A stretch of DNA of 64,000 nt from Cellulomonas humilata (GTDB lineage Bacteria > Actinomycetota > Actinomycetes > Actinomycetales > Cellulomonadaceae), in assembly GCF_013359775.1 (NCBI RefSeq), contig NZ_JABMCI010000070.1, positions 310,001-374,000 on the forward strand, given 5' to 3'. Below the pieces are notes generated by a model. The model was not told where the DNA came from. It saw nothing but the letters and a program-made list of their open reading frames with translations, and ran no database searches. The position numbers were made by a program, and so were the translations under genes. Below, piece by piece: positions 1 to 7,893 of the stretch; the first letter of the stretch is position 1; the number at the start of each line of letters is the position of its first letter.

Positions 1-465
1 CGCGGGGTGTTCGGCACCTGCCTCGGCGTCCTGCGGGACCCCGACCACGCCGCGGAGGTCGCGCAGGAGGTCTGGGTCGAGGTCTGGCGCACCGCCGCCC
101 GGTTCGACGCCGCCCGCGGCTCCGCCCGCACCTGGACGCTGACGCTCGCCCACCGGCGGGCCGTCGACCGCGTCCGTGCCGTGCAGGCCCAGCGCGACCG
201 CGACCAGCGCGTGCTCGACGCGAGCACCGAGCGGGAGTTCGACGTGGTCGCCGACGAGGTGGAGTCCGCTCTCGAGCAGGTCCGCGTCCGCGACTGCCTG
301 GGCACCCTGACGTCCACCCAGAAGCAGGCCGTGGTCCTCGCCTACTACGGCGGCCGGACCTACCGTGAGGTGGCCGACGACCTCGCCGCGCCGCTGCCCA
401 CCGTGAAGAGCCGGATCCGGGACGGCCTGCTCCGCCTGCGCGACTGCTTGGGGGTGACGTCATGA
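1..465 (+). CDS. sigK: ECF sigma factor SigK, 5' truncated by window edge
   Basis: Extracytoplasmic-function RNA polymerase sigma factor. The frame is open from base 1, so the true start lies upstream of the window. Visible are the end of region 2 (DPDHAAEVAQEVWVEVWR, RGSARTWTLTLAHRRAVDRVR) and a full region 4 with the -35-binding helix-turn-helix (TYREVADDLAAPLPTVKSRIR). The next gene starts within its stop codon (ATGA) and is an RskA-type anti-sigma factor, the classic SigK/RskA arrangement. A fasciclin lipoprotein and a DipZ-like protein follow, and both match the SigK regulon known from Mycobacterium tuberculosis (mpt70/mpt83, dipZ). The family is clear; the SigK name rests on this context. 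Confidence 0.9.
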   Translation, partial: RGVFGTCLGVLRDPDHAAEVAQEVWVEVWRTAARFDAARGSARTWTLTLAHRRAVDRVRAVQAQRDRDQRVLDASTEREFDVVADEVESALEQVRVRDCLGTLTSTQKQAVVLAYYGGRTYREVADDLAAPLPTVKSRIRDGLLRLRDCLGVTS

Positions 466-1289
466 CGATCTCCGACGACGACCCCCGCTCCCTGCTCGGC
501 GCGTACGCGCTGGACGCCGTGGACCCCGACGAGCGCGCGGTCGTGGAACAGCTCGTCGCCAGCGACCCCGAGGCCGCCGCCGAGCTCGCGCAGCTCGCCG
601 CCGTCGCGGCGACCCTGGGCGACGCCGTCGCCGGCGAACCCCCGGCCGCGCTGCGCGCCTCGGTCCTGGCCGCGATCGCCGACGTGCCGCAGCTCGGCCC
701 GCTAGCAGGCCCGCGCCACGCGGTGGCGGACGCTCCGGCGGGTCCCCCGTCCGCGTCGGATGGCGTCCCTGCGTCGCCCGAGGGTCCCGCATCGTCCGAC
801 GCCCAGACGCCGGGCGTCACGAACCTCGCCGACCGGCGTCGTCCGTCGCGCACGCGCTGGCTCGCCGTCGCGGCGGCCGTCGTCATCGGTGCCGCAGTGC
901 CGACCGCGCTCGCGGTCCAGCAGGCGCAGCGCGCCAACGAGGCGGAGCAGCAGCAGCAGGCGCTCGCGGACCTGCTCACCGACCCGTCGGCCGTCGTCGT
1001 GCACGGCGACGTCACCGGCGGCGGCACCGCCACGGCGATCCTCACCGACGACCGTGCCCTGTTCAGCGCGACCGGCCTGCCGGACCCCGGCGACGACAAG
1101 GCGTACCAGCTCTGGGTCGTCGACGCCGACGGCGCCGCCTCGGCGGGTGTGATGGCCGACGACGCCGGCTCGGTCCGTCAGCTGGCCGACGACTTCACCG
1201 CAGGCTCTGCACTGGCGATCACGATCGAACCGGCGGCCGGCTCCACGCAGCCGACGACGGACCCGCTGGTCGTCCTCTCCACCACCTGA
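462..1289 (+). CDS. rskA: Anti-sigma-K factor RskA family protein
   Basis: Membrane anti-sigma factor expected to hold SigK at the inner face of the membrane. It has 275 residues. The N-terminal helical part begins LLGAYALDAVDPDE, the usual RskA opening (residues 11-24), followed by an Ala/Pro-rich linker. One membrane segment lies at about 132-151 and an extracytoplasmic RskA domain at about 160-270. The start ATG overlaps the sigK stop by four bases, so the two are translationally coupled. Release in the family is by regulated intramembrane proteolysis; that is family knowledge, not visible here. Confidence 0.9.
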   Translation: MTISDDDPRSLLGAYALDAVDPDERAVVEQLVASDPEAAAELAQLAAVAATLGDAVAGEPPAALRASVLAAIADVPQLGPLAGPRHAVADAPAGPPSASDGVPASPEGPASSDAQTPGVTNLADRRRPSRTRWLAVAAAVVIGAAVPTALAVQQAQRANEAEQQQQALADLLTDPSAVVVHGDVTGGGTATAILTDDRALFSATGLPDPGDDKAYQLWVVDADGAASAGVMADDAGSVRQLADDFTAGSALAITIEPAAGSTQPTTDPLVVLSTT

Positions 1290-1340
1290 CCGGCTCCGCC
1301 CGCGCCGTCCCGCTGCGCGCCGCCCCGCGCCGTCCCGCAC

Positions 1341-1406
1341 GAGTTCGTGAGTTGCAGGCGTGATCGGCAGTTCGAGCTCACGAACTCGACCGGAACCCAC
1401 GAACTC
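1341..1406. repeat. Intergenic inverted repeat around CACGAACTC
   Basis: An 11-bp perfect inverted repeat, GAGTTCGTGAG (1341-1351) and CTCACGAACTC (1377-1387), is followed by a third partial copy, CACGAACTC (1398-1406). It lies between rskA and the convergent fasciclin gene. It could be a transcript-end hairpin or a dispersed intergenic element; only a genome-wide count can separate these. Confidence 0.6.
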
Positions 1407-1449
1407 GAGGACGGGTGACGGCCGGCTGATCCGCACCCGGACGCGACGA

Positions 1450-1479
1450 AGCCCCCTCGCCGTACCCTGCGAGGGGGCT
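1450..1479. terminator. Bidirectional hairpin terminator
   Basis: An 11-bp GC-rich stem (AGCCCCCTCGC paired with GCGAGGGGGCT, 8-base loop) sits between the convergent rskA and fasciclin genes. No U tract follows, as is common in high-GC actinomycetes. Confidence 0.75.
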
Positions 1480-1548
1480 CCGCTGCTCGCCCGCTGACCG
1501 GGCGAGCGCAGACGGGCCGATCGCCTCAGCGACCGGCCCGTCGGGTCG

Positions 1549-2229
1549 TCACATCGTCGGCATGAGCACCGAGTCGATGAGGTAGACGGTCGCGTTGGCG
1601 GTGTGCACGCCTCCGCAGACGACGGTGGCGCCGTTGACCATCAGCGAGTCGCCGGAGCCGGTGACCTCGACGGTCCCGCCCTGGACGGTGGTCTGCGTGC
1701 CGGCCACCATGTCGGGCGACAGCTGCCCGGGCACCACGTGGTAGGTGAGGATCGACGAGAGCGTCGTGGCGTCGGTCTTGAGCGACTCGATGGTGGCGGG
1801 GTCGATCTTGGCGAACGCGTCGTCGACCGGCGCGAACACCGTGAACTCGGCACCGTTGAGGGTGTCGACGAGGTTGACGTCGGGGTTGAGCTGCCCGGAC
1901 ACGGCCGCGACGAGGGTGGTCAGCAGCGGGTTGTTGGACGCGGCCACGGCGACCGGGTCGGTCGACATGCCGGTCACCGAGCCGGGGCCGTCGGGGACGG
2001 CGGCGGCGTAGTCGGCACAGCCGGGACCGACGAGGTCGGCGGCCGGGTCGGCCGTCATCATGTCGTCCTCGGTCGCCATGTCCGACGGCGTCTCCATGGG
2101 CGTCTCCATGGCCGACGAGTCGGAGCCGGCGGTGTCGTCGCTCGCGCCGGAGCTGCACGCGGTCAGGGCGAGGCCCGTGACGCCGGCGAGCAAGACGGCG
2201 GCGATGCGGGTGCGGTTCGTGGTGCGCAT
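1549..2229 (-). CDS. Fasciclin-domain lipoprotein (MPT70/MPT83-like)
   Basis: Surface lipoprotein of 226 residues. A signal peptide ends in a lipobox (LTAC, lipidated Cys at about residue 25), followed by a low-complexity Ser/Met/Thr/Asp linker and one fasciclin (FAS1) domain from about residue 90 to the end, with the typical [18 protein letters not shown] and [10 protein letters not shown] motifs. The start is supported by AAAGGAG upstream of the ATG. In M. tuberculosis, MPT70 and MPT83 are fasciclin proteins under SigK. The adjacent SigK/RskA genes and a SigK-type promoter 40-67 bases upstream argue that this is the regulon target. Adhesion is the usual role of the domain; the ligand is unknown. 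Confidence 0.92.
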   Translation of the reverse strand: MRTTNRTRIAAVLLAGVTGLALTACSSGASDDTAGSDSSAMETPMETPSDMATEDDMMTADPAADLVGPGCADYAAAVPDGPGSVTGMSTDPVAVAASNNPLLTTLVAAVSGQLNPDVNLVDTLNGAEFTVFAPVDDAFAKIDPATIESLKTDATTLSSILTYHVVPGQLSPDMVAGTQTTVQGGTVEVTGSGDSLMVNGATVVCGGVHTANATVYLIDSVLMPTM

Positions 2230-2268
2230 GGTGACTCCTTTGACGGTTTCCGGTCATCTCTCGGGTGG

Positions 2269-2296
2269 GGTTCGGGACCGTCGGTGGAGCGGATGG
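2269..2296 (-). promoter_or_regulatory. SigK-type promoter of the fasciclin gene
   Basis: Read on the minus strand: CCATCC (-35, 2296-2291), 16-base spacer, CGAACC (-10, 2274-2269). This matches the CCATCC/CGAA pattern described for mycobacterial SigK promoters. A start near 2262 would leave a leader of about 33 bases carrying the ribosome site AAAGGAG. The same two hexamers with the same spacing occur on the other strand for the divergent gene. Confidence 0.7.
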
Positions 2297-2321
2297 GTGG
2301 GAGTTCCGACGAGTTCTCGAC

Positions 2322-2349
2322 CCATCCCCGGGGGCCGCCGCGGCGAACC
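2322..2349 (+). promoter_or_regulatory. SigK-type promoter of the dipZ-like gene
   Basis: CCATCC (2322-2327), 16-base spacer, CGAACC (2344-2349), identical in hexamers and spacing to the divergent promoter. The -10 lies only six bases before the ATG at 2356, so the transcript would begin at or next to the start codon and be leaderless. No Shine-Dalgarno sequence is seen. Confidence 0.65.
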
Positions 2350-2355
2350 CCCGCC

Positions 2356-4257
2356 ATGGACCTGCTCACGCTCGCGCTCATCGGGCTCGTCGGTGGCCTC
2401 ATCACCGGCATCTCGCCGTGCATCCTGCCCGTGCTGCCCGTGGTGTTCTTCGCGGGTGGCGTGCAGGGGGCACGCGGTCGACCCGCCACGAAGGTGGTCT
2501 CGGGAGGCGCCGGCAAGGGCGCGGCCGGCTCGGTGGGGGCGATGGCGCAACCGTCGTTCCTCTCGGGGACCCGGGTCGCGACCGGCACCGGCACGACGAG
2601 CACCGGATCAGCCCTCGGTGGCGTCGCGATCCTGGAACCGCCTGCCGAGGAGAACGAGAAGCGCGACACGTCGTCGGCGCGCCGCCCCTACCTCGTCATC
2701 GCCGGCCTGGTCACCAGCTTCACGCTGGTCACCCTCGTCGGCACCGTGCTGCTGAACCTGCTCGGGCTGCCGCAGGACCTGCTGCGCTGGGCGGGCATCG
2801 CGGTGCTGGCGCTGCTGGGGGTCGGCCTGCTGGTGCCCCGGTTCGAGGAGGTCCTGGAGCGCCCGTTCCAGCGGCTGACCCCGAAGCGCGCGCCGGGTGC
2901 CGGCCGCGGCGGCTTCGTGCTGGGCCTGGGGCTCGGCGCGGTGTACGTGCCGTGCGCGGGACCGGTGCTGGCGGCGATCACGGTGGCCGGAGCGACGGGC
3001 TCGGTGGGCCCGGGCACGGTCGTCCTGACGGTGTCGTTCGCGCTGGGCGCGGCGATCCCGCTGCTGATCCTGGCGCTGGCGGGCCGTCGCGTGGCCGAGC
3101 GCATCGCCGCGTTCCGCACCCACCAGCGAGCGATCCGCGCGGCGGGCGGGGTGCTGATGGTCGCGCTGGCCCTGGCGTTGGCATTCAACCTCACCGACGC
3201 CATCCAGCGCGCGCTGCCCGGCTACACGGAGCAGCTCCAGGCGAGGGTCGCCGCCAACGAGACCGTGCGCGAGCAGCTGGACCTCGGCGGGCTGGTGACG
3301 GACGAGAACCGGCAGCTGGCCGAGTGCAGCAACAACTCCGCGGAGCTCGAGGACTGCGGACCCGCGCCGGCCATCCGAGGCATCGACACCTGGCTGAACA
3401 CGCCGGACGGCGCCCCGGTGGACCTGGCGGACCTGCGCGGCAAGGTGGTCCTGCTCGACTTCTGGGCGTACTCCTGCATCAACTGCCAGCGCTCGGTGCC
3501 GCACGTCACGGCCTGGGAGGAGGCCTACCGCGACGACGGCCTGGTCGTGATCGGGGTGCACACACCCGAGTACGCGTTCGAGCGCGAGACCCGGAACGTC
3601 GTCGACGGCGCCGAGCGGCTGGGCATCACCTACCCCGTGGCGCAGGACAACGCGTACGCCACCTGGACCGCCTACCGGAACCGCTACTGGCCGGCGCACT
3701 ACCTGATCGACGCCGACGGTCAGATCCGCCAGGTGTCGCAGGGCGAGGGCGGCTACGCCCAGACCGAGACCCTGATCCGGGAGCTCCTGACGCAGGCGGA
3801 CCCGGGGGTGACCCTCGGCGCGCGGACGCAGGTGGACGACACCACCCCGGTGGCCGACGTGACCCAGGAGACCTTCCTGTCGGTGAGCAAGAAGTCCAAC
3901 GTGTCCGGCGAGTACCGCGAGGGCGAGTCGACGTACACGCTCCCCGAGGACCAGCCGGCGGACACGGTCGCGCTCGGCGGGACGTGGACCACCGACTACC
4001 AGGGGGCGACCGCGGGACCCGACGCACGGCTGCGCCTGCGATACCACGCCGAGGTGGTGCAGGTGGTCCTCGGCGGGACGGGGGCGGTCACGGCCACCGT
4101 CCGCGACGAGGACGGGACGGTCGTGGACCGGGTGGAGCTGGCGGTCGACGGCTCGCCGCGGGCGTATGCGCTGGTCGATGACGATTCAGTACGCAGCGGC
4201 ACCGTCGAGCTGACTGCGCAGTCAGGGGTCCAGGTCTTCTCGTTCACCTTCGGGTGA
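2356..4257 (+). CDS. dipZ: DipZ-like CcdA-thioredoxin membrane protein
   Basis: Thiol-disulphide electron carrier of 633 residues. The N-terminal part is a CcdA/DsbD-type membrane domain with its two signature cysteines in SPCILP (Cys22) and VPCAGP (Cys200), split by a non-conserved loop at about 37-110. An extracytoplasmic thioredoxin-like domain follows, with the redox motif CINC at 374-377 in FWAYSCINC. The C-terminal beta-rich region from about 490 matches the DipZ C-terminal domain. The ATG at 2356 was chosen because the frame upstream runs antisense through the fasciclin gene. M. tuberculosis dipZ is in the SigK regulon beside mpt70/mpt83, as here. Its likely role is to pass reducing power to exported proteins. 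Confidence 0.9.
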   Translation: MDLLTLALIGLVGGLITGISPCILPVLPVVFFAGGVQGARGRPATKVVSGGAGKGAAGSVGAMAQPSFLSGTRVATGTGTTSTGSALGGVAILEPPAEENEKRDTSSARRPYLVIAGLVTSFTLVTLVGTVLLNLLGLPQDLLRWAGIAVLALLGVGLLVPRFEEVLERPFQRLTPKRAPGAGRGGFVLGLGLGAVYVPCAGPVLAAITVAGATGSVGPGTVVLTVSFALGAAIPLLILALAGRRVAERIAAFRTHQRAIRAAGGVLMVALALALAFNLTDAIQRALPGYTEQLQARVAANETVREQLDLGGLVTDENRQLAECSNNSAELEDCGPAPAIRGIDTWLNTPDGAPVDLADLRGKVVLLDFWAYSCINCQRSVPHVTAWEEAYRDDGLVVIGVHTPEYAFERETRNVVDGAERLGITYPVAQDNAYATWTAYRNRYWPAHYLIDADGQIRQVSQGEGGYAQTETLIRELLTQADPGVTLGARTQVDDTTPVADVTQETFLSVSKKSNVSGEYREGESTYTLPEDQPADTVALGGTWTTDYQGATAGPDARLRLRYHAEVVQVVLGGTGAVTATVRDEDGTVVDRVELAVDGSPRAYALVDDDSVRSGTVELTAQSGVQVFSFTFG

Positions 4258-4378
4258 CCGGCGACGAGCGTGGAGCAACCGCTCAGATACGCCCGAGCGG
4301 GTGAAAAGGGCGTATGTCCGGTTCTGGTTGCGGTGACACGCTTCCACGGACTCTCATGTTGCTCTAATGTCGGACTTG

Positions 4379-4460
4379 TCAGCGAAACGGCAAACCCTCT
4401 GCAAGGAGGGGACGCAAAGCCACGGGACCTACAGGGTCAGCCGGGCTACCGAACAGACAG
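4379..4460 (+). promoter_or_regulatory. Cyclic di-GMP-I (GEMM-I) riboswitch
   Basis: The aptamer core is recognisable from its conserved strings: GGCAAACC, a P2 stem capped by a GCAA tetraloop (CCCTCT/GGAGGG), GGACGCAAAGCC, then the P3 arm (GACC/GGTC) ending in AGCCGGGCTACCGA. These are hallmarks of GEMM-I RNAs, which sense c-di-GMP (rarely cGAMP). The start codon of a 50-codon ORF lies about ten bases after the aptamer, so translational control is more likely than termination. A weak -10-like TAATGT at 4365-4370 could start the RNA just before the aptamer. Confidence 0.88.
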
Positions 4461-4469
4461 GACAGTCCC

Positions 4470-4622
4470 ATGGACCAGCGCGGATACTCAGCGGACCCTT
4501 CCGAGACCTCCAACATCACCCCGGTGATCCCGGCCCTGCGCGTCACCGCGTGGGCTGGGCTGGCTGCGCGTCGCAGCGTGATCGAGCTGGTTCCGGCCCA
4601 GCGTGAGCACGCGGCCGCCTGA
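4470..4622 (+). CDS. 50-residue ORF directly under the GEMM-I riboswitch
   Basis: A short ORF of 50 codons, beginning MDQRGYSADPSETSNITPVI, that I do not recognise. It starts some ten bases after the riboswitch and ends 25 bases before a strong terminator, so it is the only coding sequence on that transcript. The predicted peptide is soluble, has no signal peptide and carries a basic/hydrophobic middle (WAGLAARRSVIEL). The purine run GACAGGACAG precedes the ATG with no strong Shine-Dalgarno. It may be a real small protein, a leader peptide, or an incidental frame on a regulatory RNA. Confidence 0.6.
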   Translation: MDQRGYSADPSETSNITPVIPALRVTAWAGLAARRSVIELVPAQREHAAA

Positions 4623-4646
4623 GCACAGGCACCGCAACCCTCTTCC

Positions 4647-4683
4647 CAGAACCCCTCGGACCGTCATGGTCCGGGGGGTTCTG
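4647..4683 (+). terminator. Rho-independent-type terminator after the riboswitch ORF
   Basis: A 16-bp stem, CAGAACCCCTCGGACC against GGTCCGGGGGGTTCTG, with one T-G wobble and a 5-base loop (GTCAT). No long T tract follows. It closes the riboswitch transcript at about 300 bases. Confidence 0.8.
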
Positions 4684-4803
4684 TGATGCCGCAGGTCAGG
4701 GCCGCGCAGCCGCACGTCGAGGGTGCCGTTTGCGTGGGATGTCCGATACTGTCGGACGCGAGCGAGCTCGCCGCTCGGGGGGCTGCCGTCGAGAGAGGGT
4801 GCC

Positions 4804-5181
4804 ATGAACAGCTTCTTGGATTGGTTCTGGCTGCTGGTCTACTGGTTCCTGTTCTTCGCGTACCTCATCATCCTGTTCCAGATCATCGGGGACCTGTTCC
4901 GCGACCGGGATCTCGGCGGATTCGCGAAGGCCGTGTGGCTCATCGCGCTGGTCTTCCTCCCGTTCCTGACCGCGCTGATCTACGTGATCGCCCGCGGCAA
5001 GGGGATGGCGGAGCGCCAGGTCGAGGCGATCCAGAAGGCGAAGTCCGACACCGACACCTACATCCGCGAGGTGGCGGGCAAGTCTCCGGTGGAGCACATC
5101 GCGGAGGCCAAGGCCCTCCTCGACGCCGGCACCATCGACGCGGGCGAGTTCGCGACGCTCAAGGCCAAGGCCCTCGCCTGA
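4804..5181 (+). CDS. PLDc_N and SHOCT domain membrane protein
   Basis: Small membrane protein of 125 residues. Two hydrophobic helices (about residues 5-28 and 40-65) form a PLDc_N-type (cardiolipin synthase N-terminal-like) unit with the usual W..AL.FLPFL.ALIY.I.RG pattern. A C-terminal SHOCT motif follows (about 98-125: IAEAKALLDAGTIDAGEFATLKAKAL). SHOCT units are thought to mediate oligomerisation. The ATG follows GAGAGAGGG. The gene stands alone between the riboswitch terminator and a convergent gene; its precise role is unknown. Confidence 0.8.
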   Translation: MNSFLDWFWLLVYWFLFFAYLIILFQIIGDLFRDRDLGGFAKAVWLIALVFLPFLTALIYVIARGKGMAERQVEAIQKAKSDTDTYIREVAGKSPVEHIAEAKALLDAGTIDAGEFATLKAKALA

Positions 5182-5206
5182 CCGGTCGCTCTGACCGACG
5201 AGCTGC

Positions 5207-7744
5207 CTAGAGCTCGCCGGTCTTCTGCAGCACCCGCATGGCCACCCAGCCGAGGGGGATGCGCAGCCAGTAGGTGGCCACGCGGAACAGCACGGCGATC
5301 GACGTCGCGATACCGGGGTTGATGCCGGTGATGAAGGTGAGCGTGCTCGCGAGGGACAGCTCGATGGTGCCCATGCCGCCGGGGGTCGGGACGAGGGCGC
5401 CCGCGGTGTTGCCCGCCAGGTAGACGAGTGCCACCTGGATGAGCGTGGCGTCCTGCCCGAACGCGGCGAGGCTCGCGTCGAACGCGAAGATGAAGCCGAG
5501 CGTCATCAGCAGGTTGCCGCCCACGGCCAGCGCCAGCCGCCAGGGCTGCCCGAGCACCTCGATGAGGCGCGGCCACGTCTGGCGCAGGGTCGGCATGGTC
5601 TTGGCCAGCGCCCACTGACGCACCTTGGGCACCAGGAGCGCCGACGCGACCAGCGCGGCGACGATCCCCAGGACGAGCAGGACGACGGGCGAGACCGGCA
5701 GCGCCGACTCCTTGTTGCCGGACGCGATGGTCAGGACCAGCAGCAGACCGAGCGTGACGACGAACTGGCTCACCTGGACGAGTGCGACGGTGGCCGCGGC
5801 CAGGGTGGTCGACACCCCGCGCTTGGTGAGCATCCGCAGGTTCAGCGCGGCGGGTCCGATGCCGGCGGGTGCGGCCAGCCCGACGAAGGTGGCGGCGGTC
5901 TGCACCAGCGTGGCGCGCCACAGCGGGAGCTTGACGGGCGAGAACGCGACGAACGCCAGCGCCGCCCCGACGAGTGTGATGAGCCCGAGCGCGAACGCGA
6001 CCACCGTCCAGCGCCAGTCACCGGCGGCGAGCGCGGAGGTGATCTCGTCGACGTTGATGCTGGTGATGACGAAGACGATCGCGATGATCGGCACGACGAT
6101 CGTCAGCACGGTGCGGGCGCCGAAGCGGACCAGCTGCTGCGGCTCCACGTCGGCCTCGGGGAGCCGGGCGACGAGTGCCGACCGGAGCTCCGCCAGCACC
6201 TTCTTGTCCGCCCGCATCTCGTCGCGGGTCAGGCGGGGCAGCGTGATCGTCTGGAGCAGGGGGCCGATCGCCGCGACGTGCTCGGCGGGGACGACGTTCG
6301 CGGCCGACTCGAGCGCGCGCGTGGCCCCCACCCGCAGGGCGAGCAGCGCGACCAGCTGGGTGACGTCCATGCGACGGGCCAGCTCCGAGGAGGCGACGTC
6401 GCCCTGCTCCCAGCTGGTCAGCCAGACGACGGGGCGGCCGACGACCGTCTCGACCAGCAGGACGTCGCTGGTCAGCGAGCGGTGGGCGATCCCGGCGTCG
6501 TGCGCGAGCTGGAGCTGCGCCCAGAGCTCCTGGAGGACCTCGTCGGTGAGCTCCTCGGTGGCCAGGTCGCTCAGCGGGACCGCGTGCCCGGGGCGCTCCT
6601 GGACCAGCAGCATGGAGTCGTCGGCCTCGGCGATGCTCAGCAGCTTGGGGGTGCGGACGCCGGCGGCGCGCGCGGCGTAGGCGAGCAGGGCGGTCCGCTC
6701 GGCCGCCTGTCGCAGCGACACCACCGAGCGCCCTTCGATCCCGCGCAGCCGCAGCGACCGCCACAGCCGGGTCAGCATGCCGACCACCTGCCGGTCGCCG
6801 TCCACGACCACCAGGTCCAGCTCGTCGCCGTCGTCGGTCGTCAGCTCGTACACGCGGTGGTCGGTGGAGCGGGTGAGCGCCCGGGCGGCGGAGTCGCCGT
6901 CGAGCTCGTCGGCCCCGACCTCGGACTCCGCCTCCGTCGTCGCGTCCGCCACCCGGCTCAGCTGGACGGGCTCGAACCCGGCGCGCCGCACGCCGGCCAC
7001 CAGGCTCGCCCCGTACGCCCGCTCCGACTGCACGCCGGACAGGTAGCGCACCCCGAGCCCCGTCACCCGGCCGATCAGGAAGGAGACGGCCAGCCCCGGC
7101 AGCGAGACGCCGGCGGTGATGAGCAGCACGCCGACCGCGACCCAGATGAGGTTCCACGACCACTTGACCGTCCGGCGGCGACCACGCGGACCGACGACCG
7201 TGAGCAGGCCGACCAGCAGCGCGACGTACCCGGGGAGCGTGACGATCCACTCGTTGTCCGACCGGATCGACATGCCGATCACGAGCTCGTCGGACCCGAG
7301 CGTGGTGATCGCCCAGTAGACGGCCGCGTTGAGGGCGAGGGCGGCGAGCGCGGCGACCAGACCCTCGACCAGCTGCCGGCCGAGCCGGCGGATTGCGAGC
7401 TCGGTGATGACCGCGAGGGGGACGGCGACGATGACGAAGCCCTCGAGCAGCGTGACGGGGACGAAGAGGATCCGCTTGAGCAGCGTGGCGAAGCCCTGGA
7501 CGTCCTCCGCCACGCCGGTGGTCGTGTTGTGGGCGTACGTCGCCAGCACCAGCACGAGCGCGATGCCGAGGGCGGACAGCACGGTGCCCAGCAGGTCGCT
7601 CGGGTGGTGCACGCGGACGGTGGGCACGTCGTGGATCACGACCTCGCGTGCAGGATCTGCCGCCACCTCGACCTCGGCGGGCGCGACGACGTCCGTGGGC
7701 GCAGCGGCGTCTGCCGCTGCGCGACTGGCGGGCGTCGCGGGCAT
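5207..7744 (-). CDS. Pseudokinase fused to lysylphosphatidylglycerol-synthase-type flippase domain
   Basis: Integral membrane protein of 845 residues in three parts: an N-terminal block of about six membrane helices (about 40-230), a cytoplasmic protein-kinase-like region (about 270-520), and a C-terminal UPF0104/LPG-synthase-TM domain (about 555-840) with the conserved G(I)GPAALNLRML and PTPGGMGTIE motifs. In the kinase part the HRDLKPxN loop reads HRSLTSDVLL and the DFG site is not recognisable, so it is probably a non-catalytic pseudokinase. The LPG-type membrane domain flips lipids in known members. The ATG at 7744 opens the conserved part; an in-frame extension exists further up. Confidence 0.8.
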   Translation of the reverse strand: MPATPASRAAADAAAPTDVVAPAEVEVAADPAREVVIHDVPTVRVHHPSDLLGTVLSALGIALVLVLATYAHNTTTGVAEDVQGFATLLKRILFVPVTLLEGFVIVAVPLAVITELAIRRLGRQLVEGLVAALAALALNAAVYWAITTLGSDELVIGMSIRSDNEWIVTLPGYVALLVGLLTVVGPRGRRRTVKWSWNLIWVAVGVLLITAGVSLPGLAVSFLIGRVTGLGVRYLSGVQSERAYGASLVAGVRRAGFEPVQLSRVADATTEAESEVGADELDGDSAARALTRSTDHRVYELTTDDGDELDLVVVDGDRQVVGMLTRLWRSLRLRGIEGRSVVSLRQAAERTALLAYAARAAGVRTPKLLSIAEADDSMLLVQERPGHAVPLSDLATEELTDEVLQELWAQLQLAHDAGIAHRSLTSDVLLVETVVGRPVVWLTSWEQGDVASSELARRMDVTQLVALLALRVGATRALESAANVVPAEHVAAIGPLLQTITLPRLTRDEMRADKKVLAELRSALVARLPEADVEPQQLVRFGARTVLTIVVPIIAIVFVITSINVDEITSALAAGDWRWTVVAFALGLITLVGAALAFVAFSPVKLPLWRATLVQTAATFVGLAAPAGIGPAALNLRMLTKRGVSTTLAAATVALVQVSQFVVTLGLLLVLTIASGNKESALPVSPVVLLVLGIVAALVASALLVPKVRQWALAKTMPTLRQTWPRLIEVLGQPWRLALAVGGNLLMTLGFIFAFDASLAAFGQDATLIQVALVYLAGNTAGALVPTPGGMGTIELSLASTLTFITGINPGIATSIAVLFRVATYWLRIPLGWVAMRVLQKTGEL

Positions 7745-7893
7745 AGGGGCGAGTCTAGGCAGCCACGCCGCACGCGCTCGGTAGGGCGCGTGACCTGCCG
7801 GGACGGGTTCGCGCGCGTCGGGGTGCTTCGTCCGGATCCTCCAACTAGCGTGAGGAGCGGGATCATGTCGCTCCAACGTGCCGGGAGGCTCCG

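Noticed and set aside
1603-2355. Open frame running upstream of the dipZ gene
   Set aside because: It lies antisense to the fasciclin gene and gives low-complexity, Gly/Arg-rich protein; the conserved CcdA start is at 2356.
4379-4460. ydaO-type (c-di-AMP) or cobalamin riboswitch for the structured leader
   Set aside because: The conserved strings GGCAAACC and GACGCAAAGCC are those of GEMM-I; the ydaO and B12-box strings are absent.
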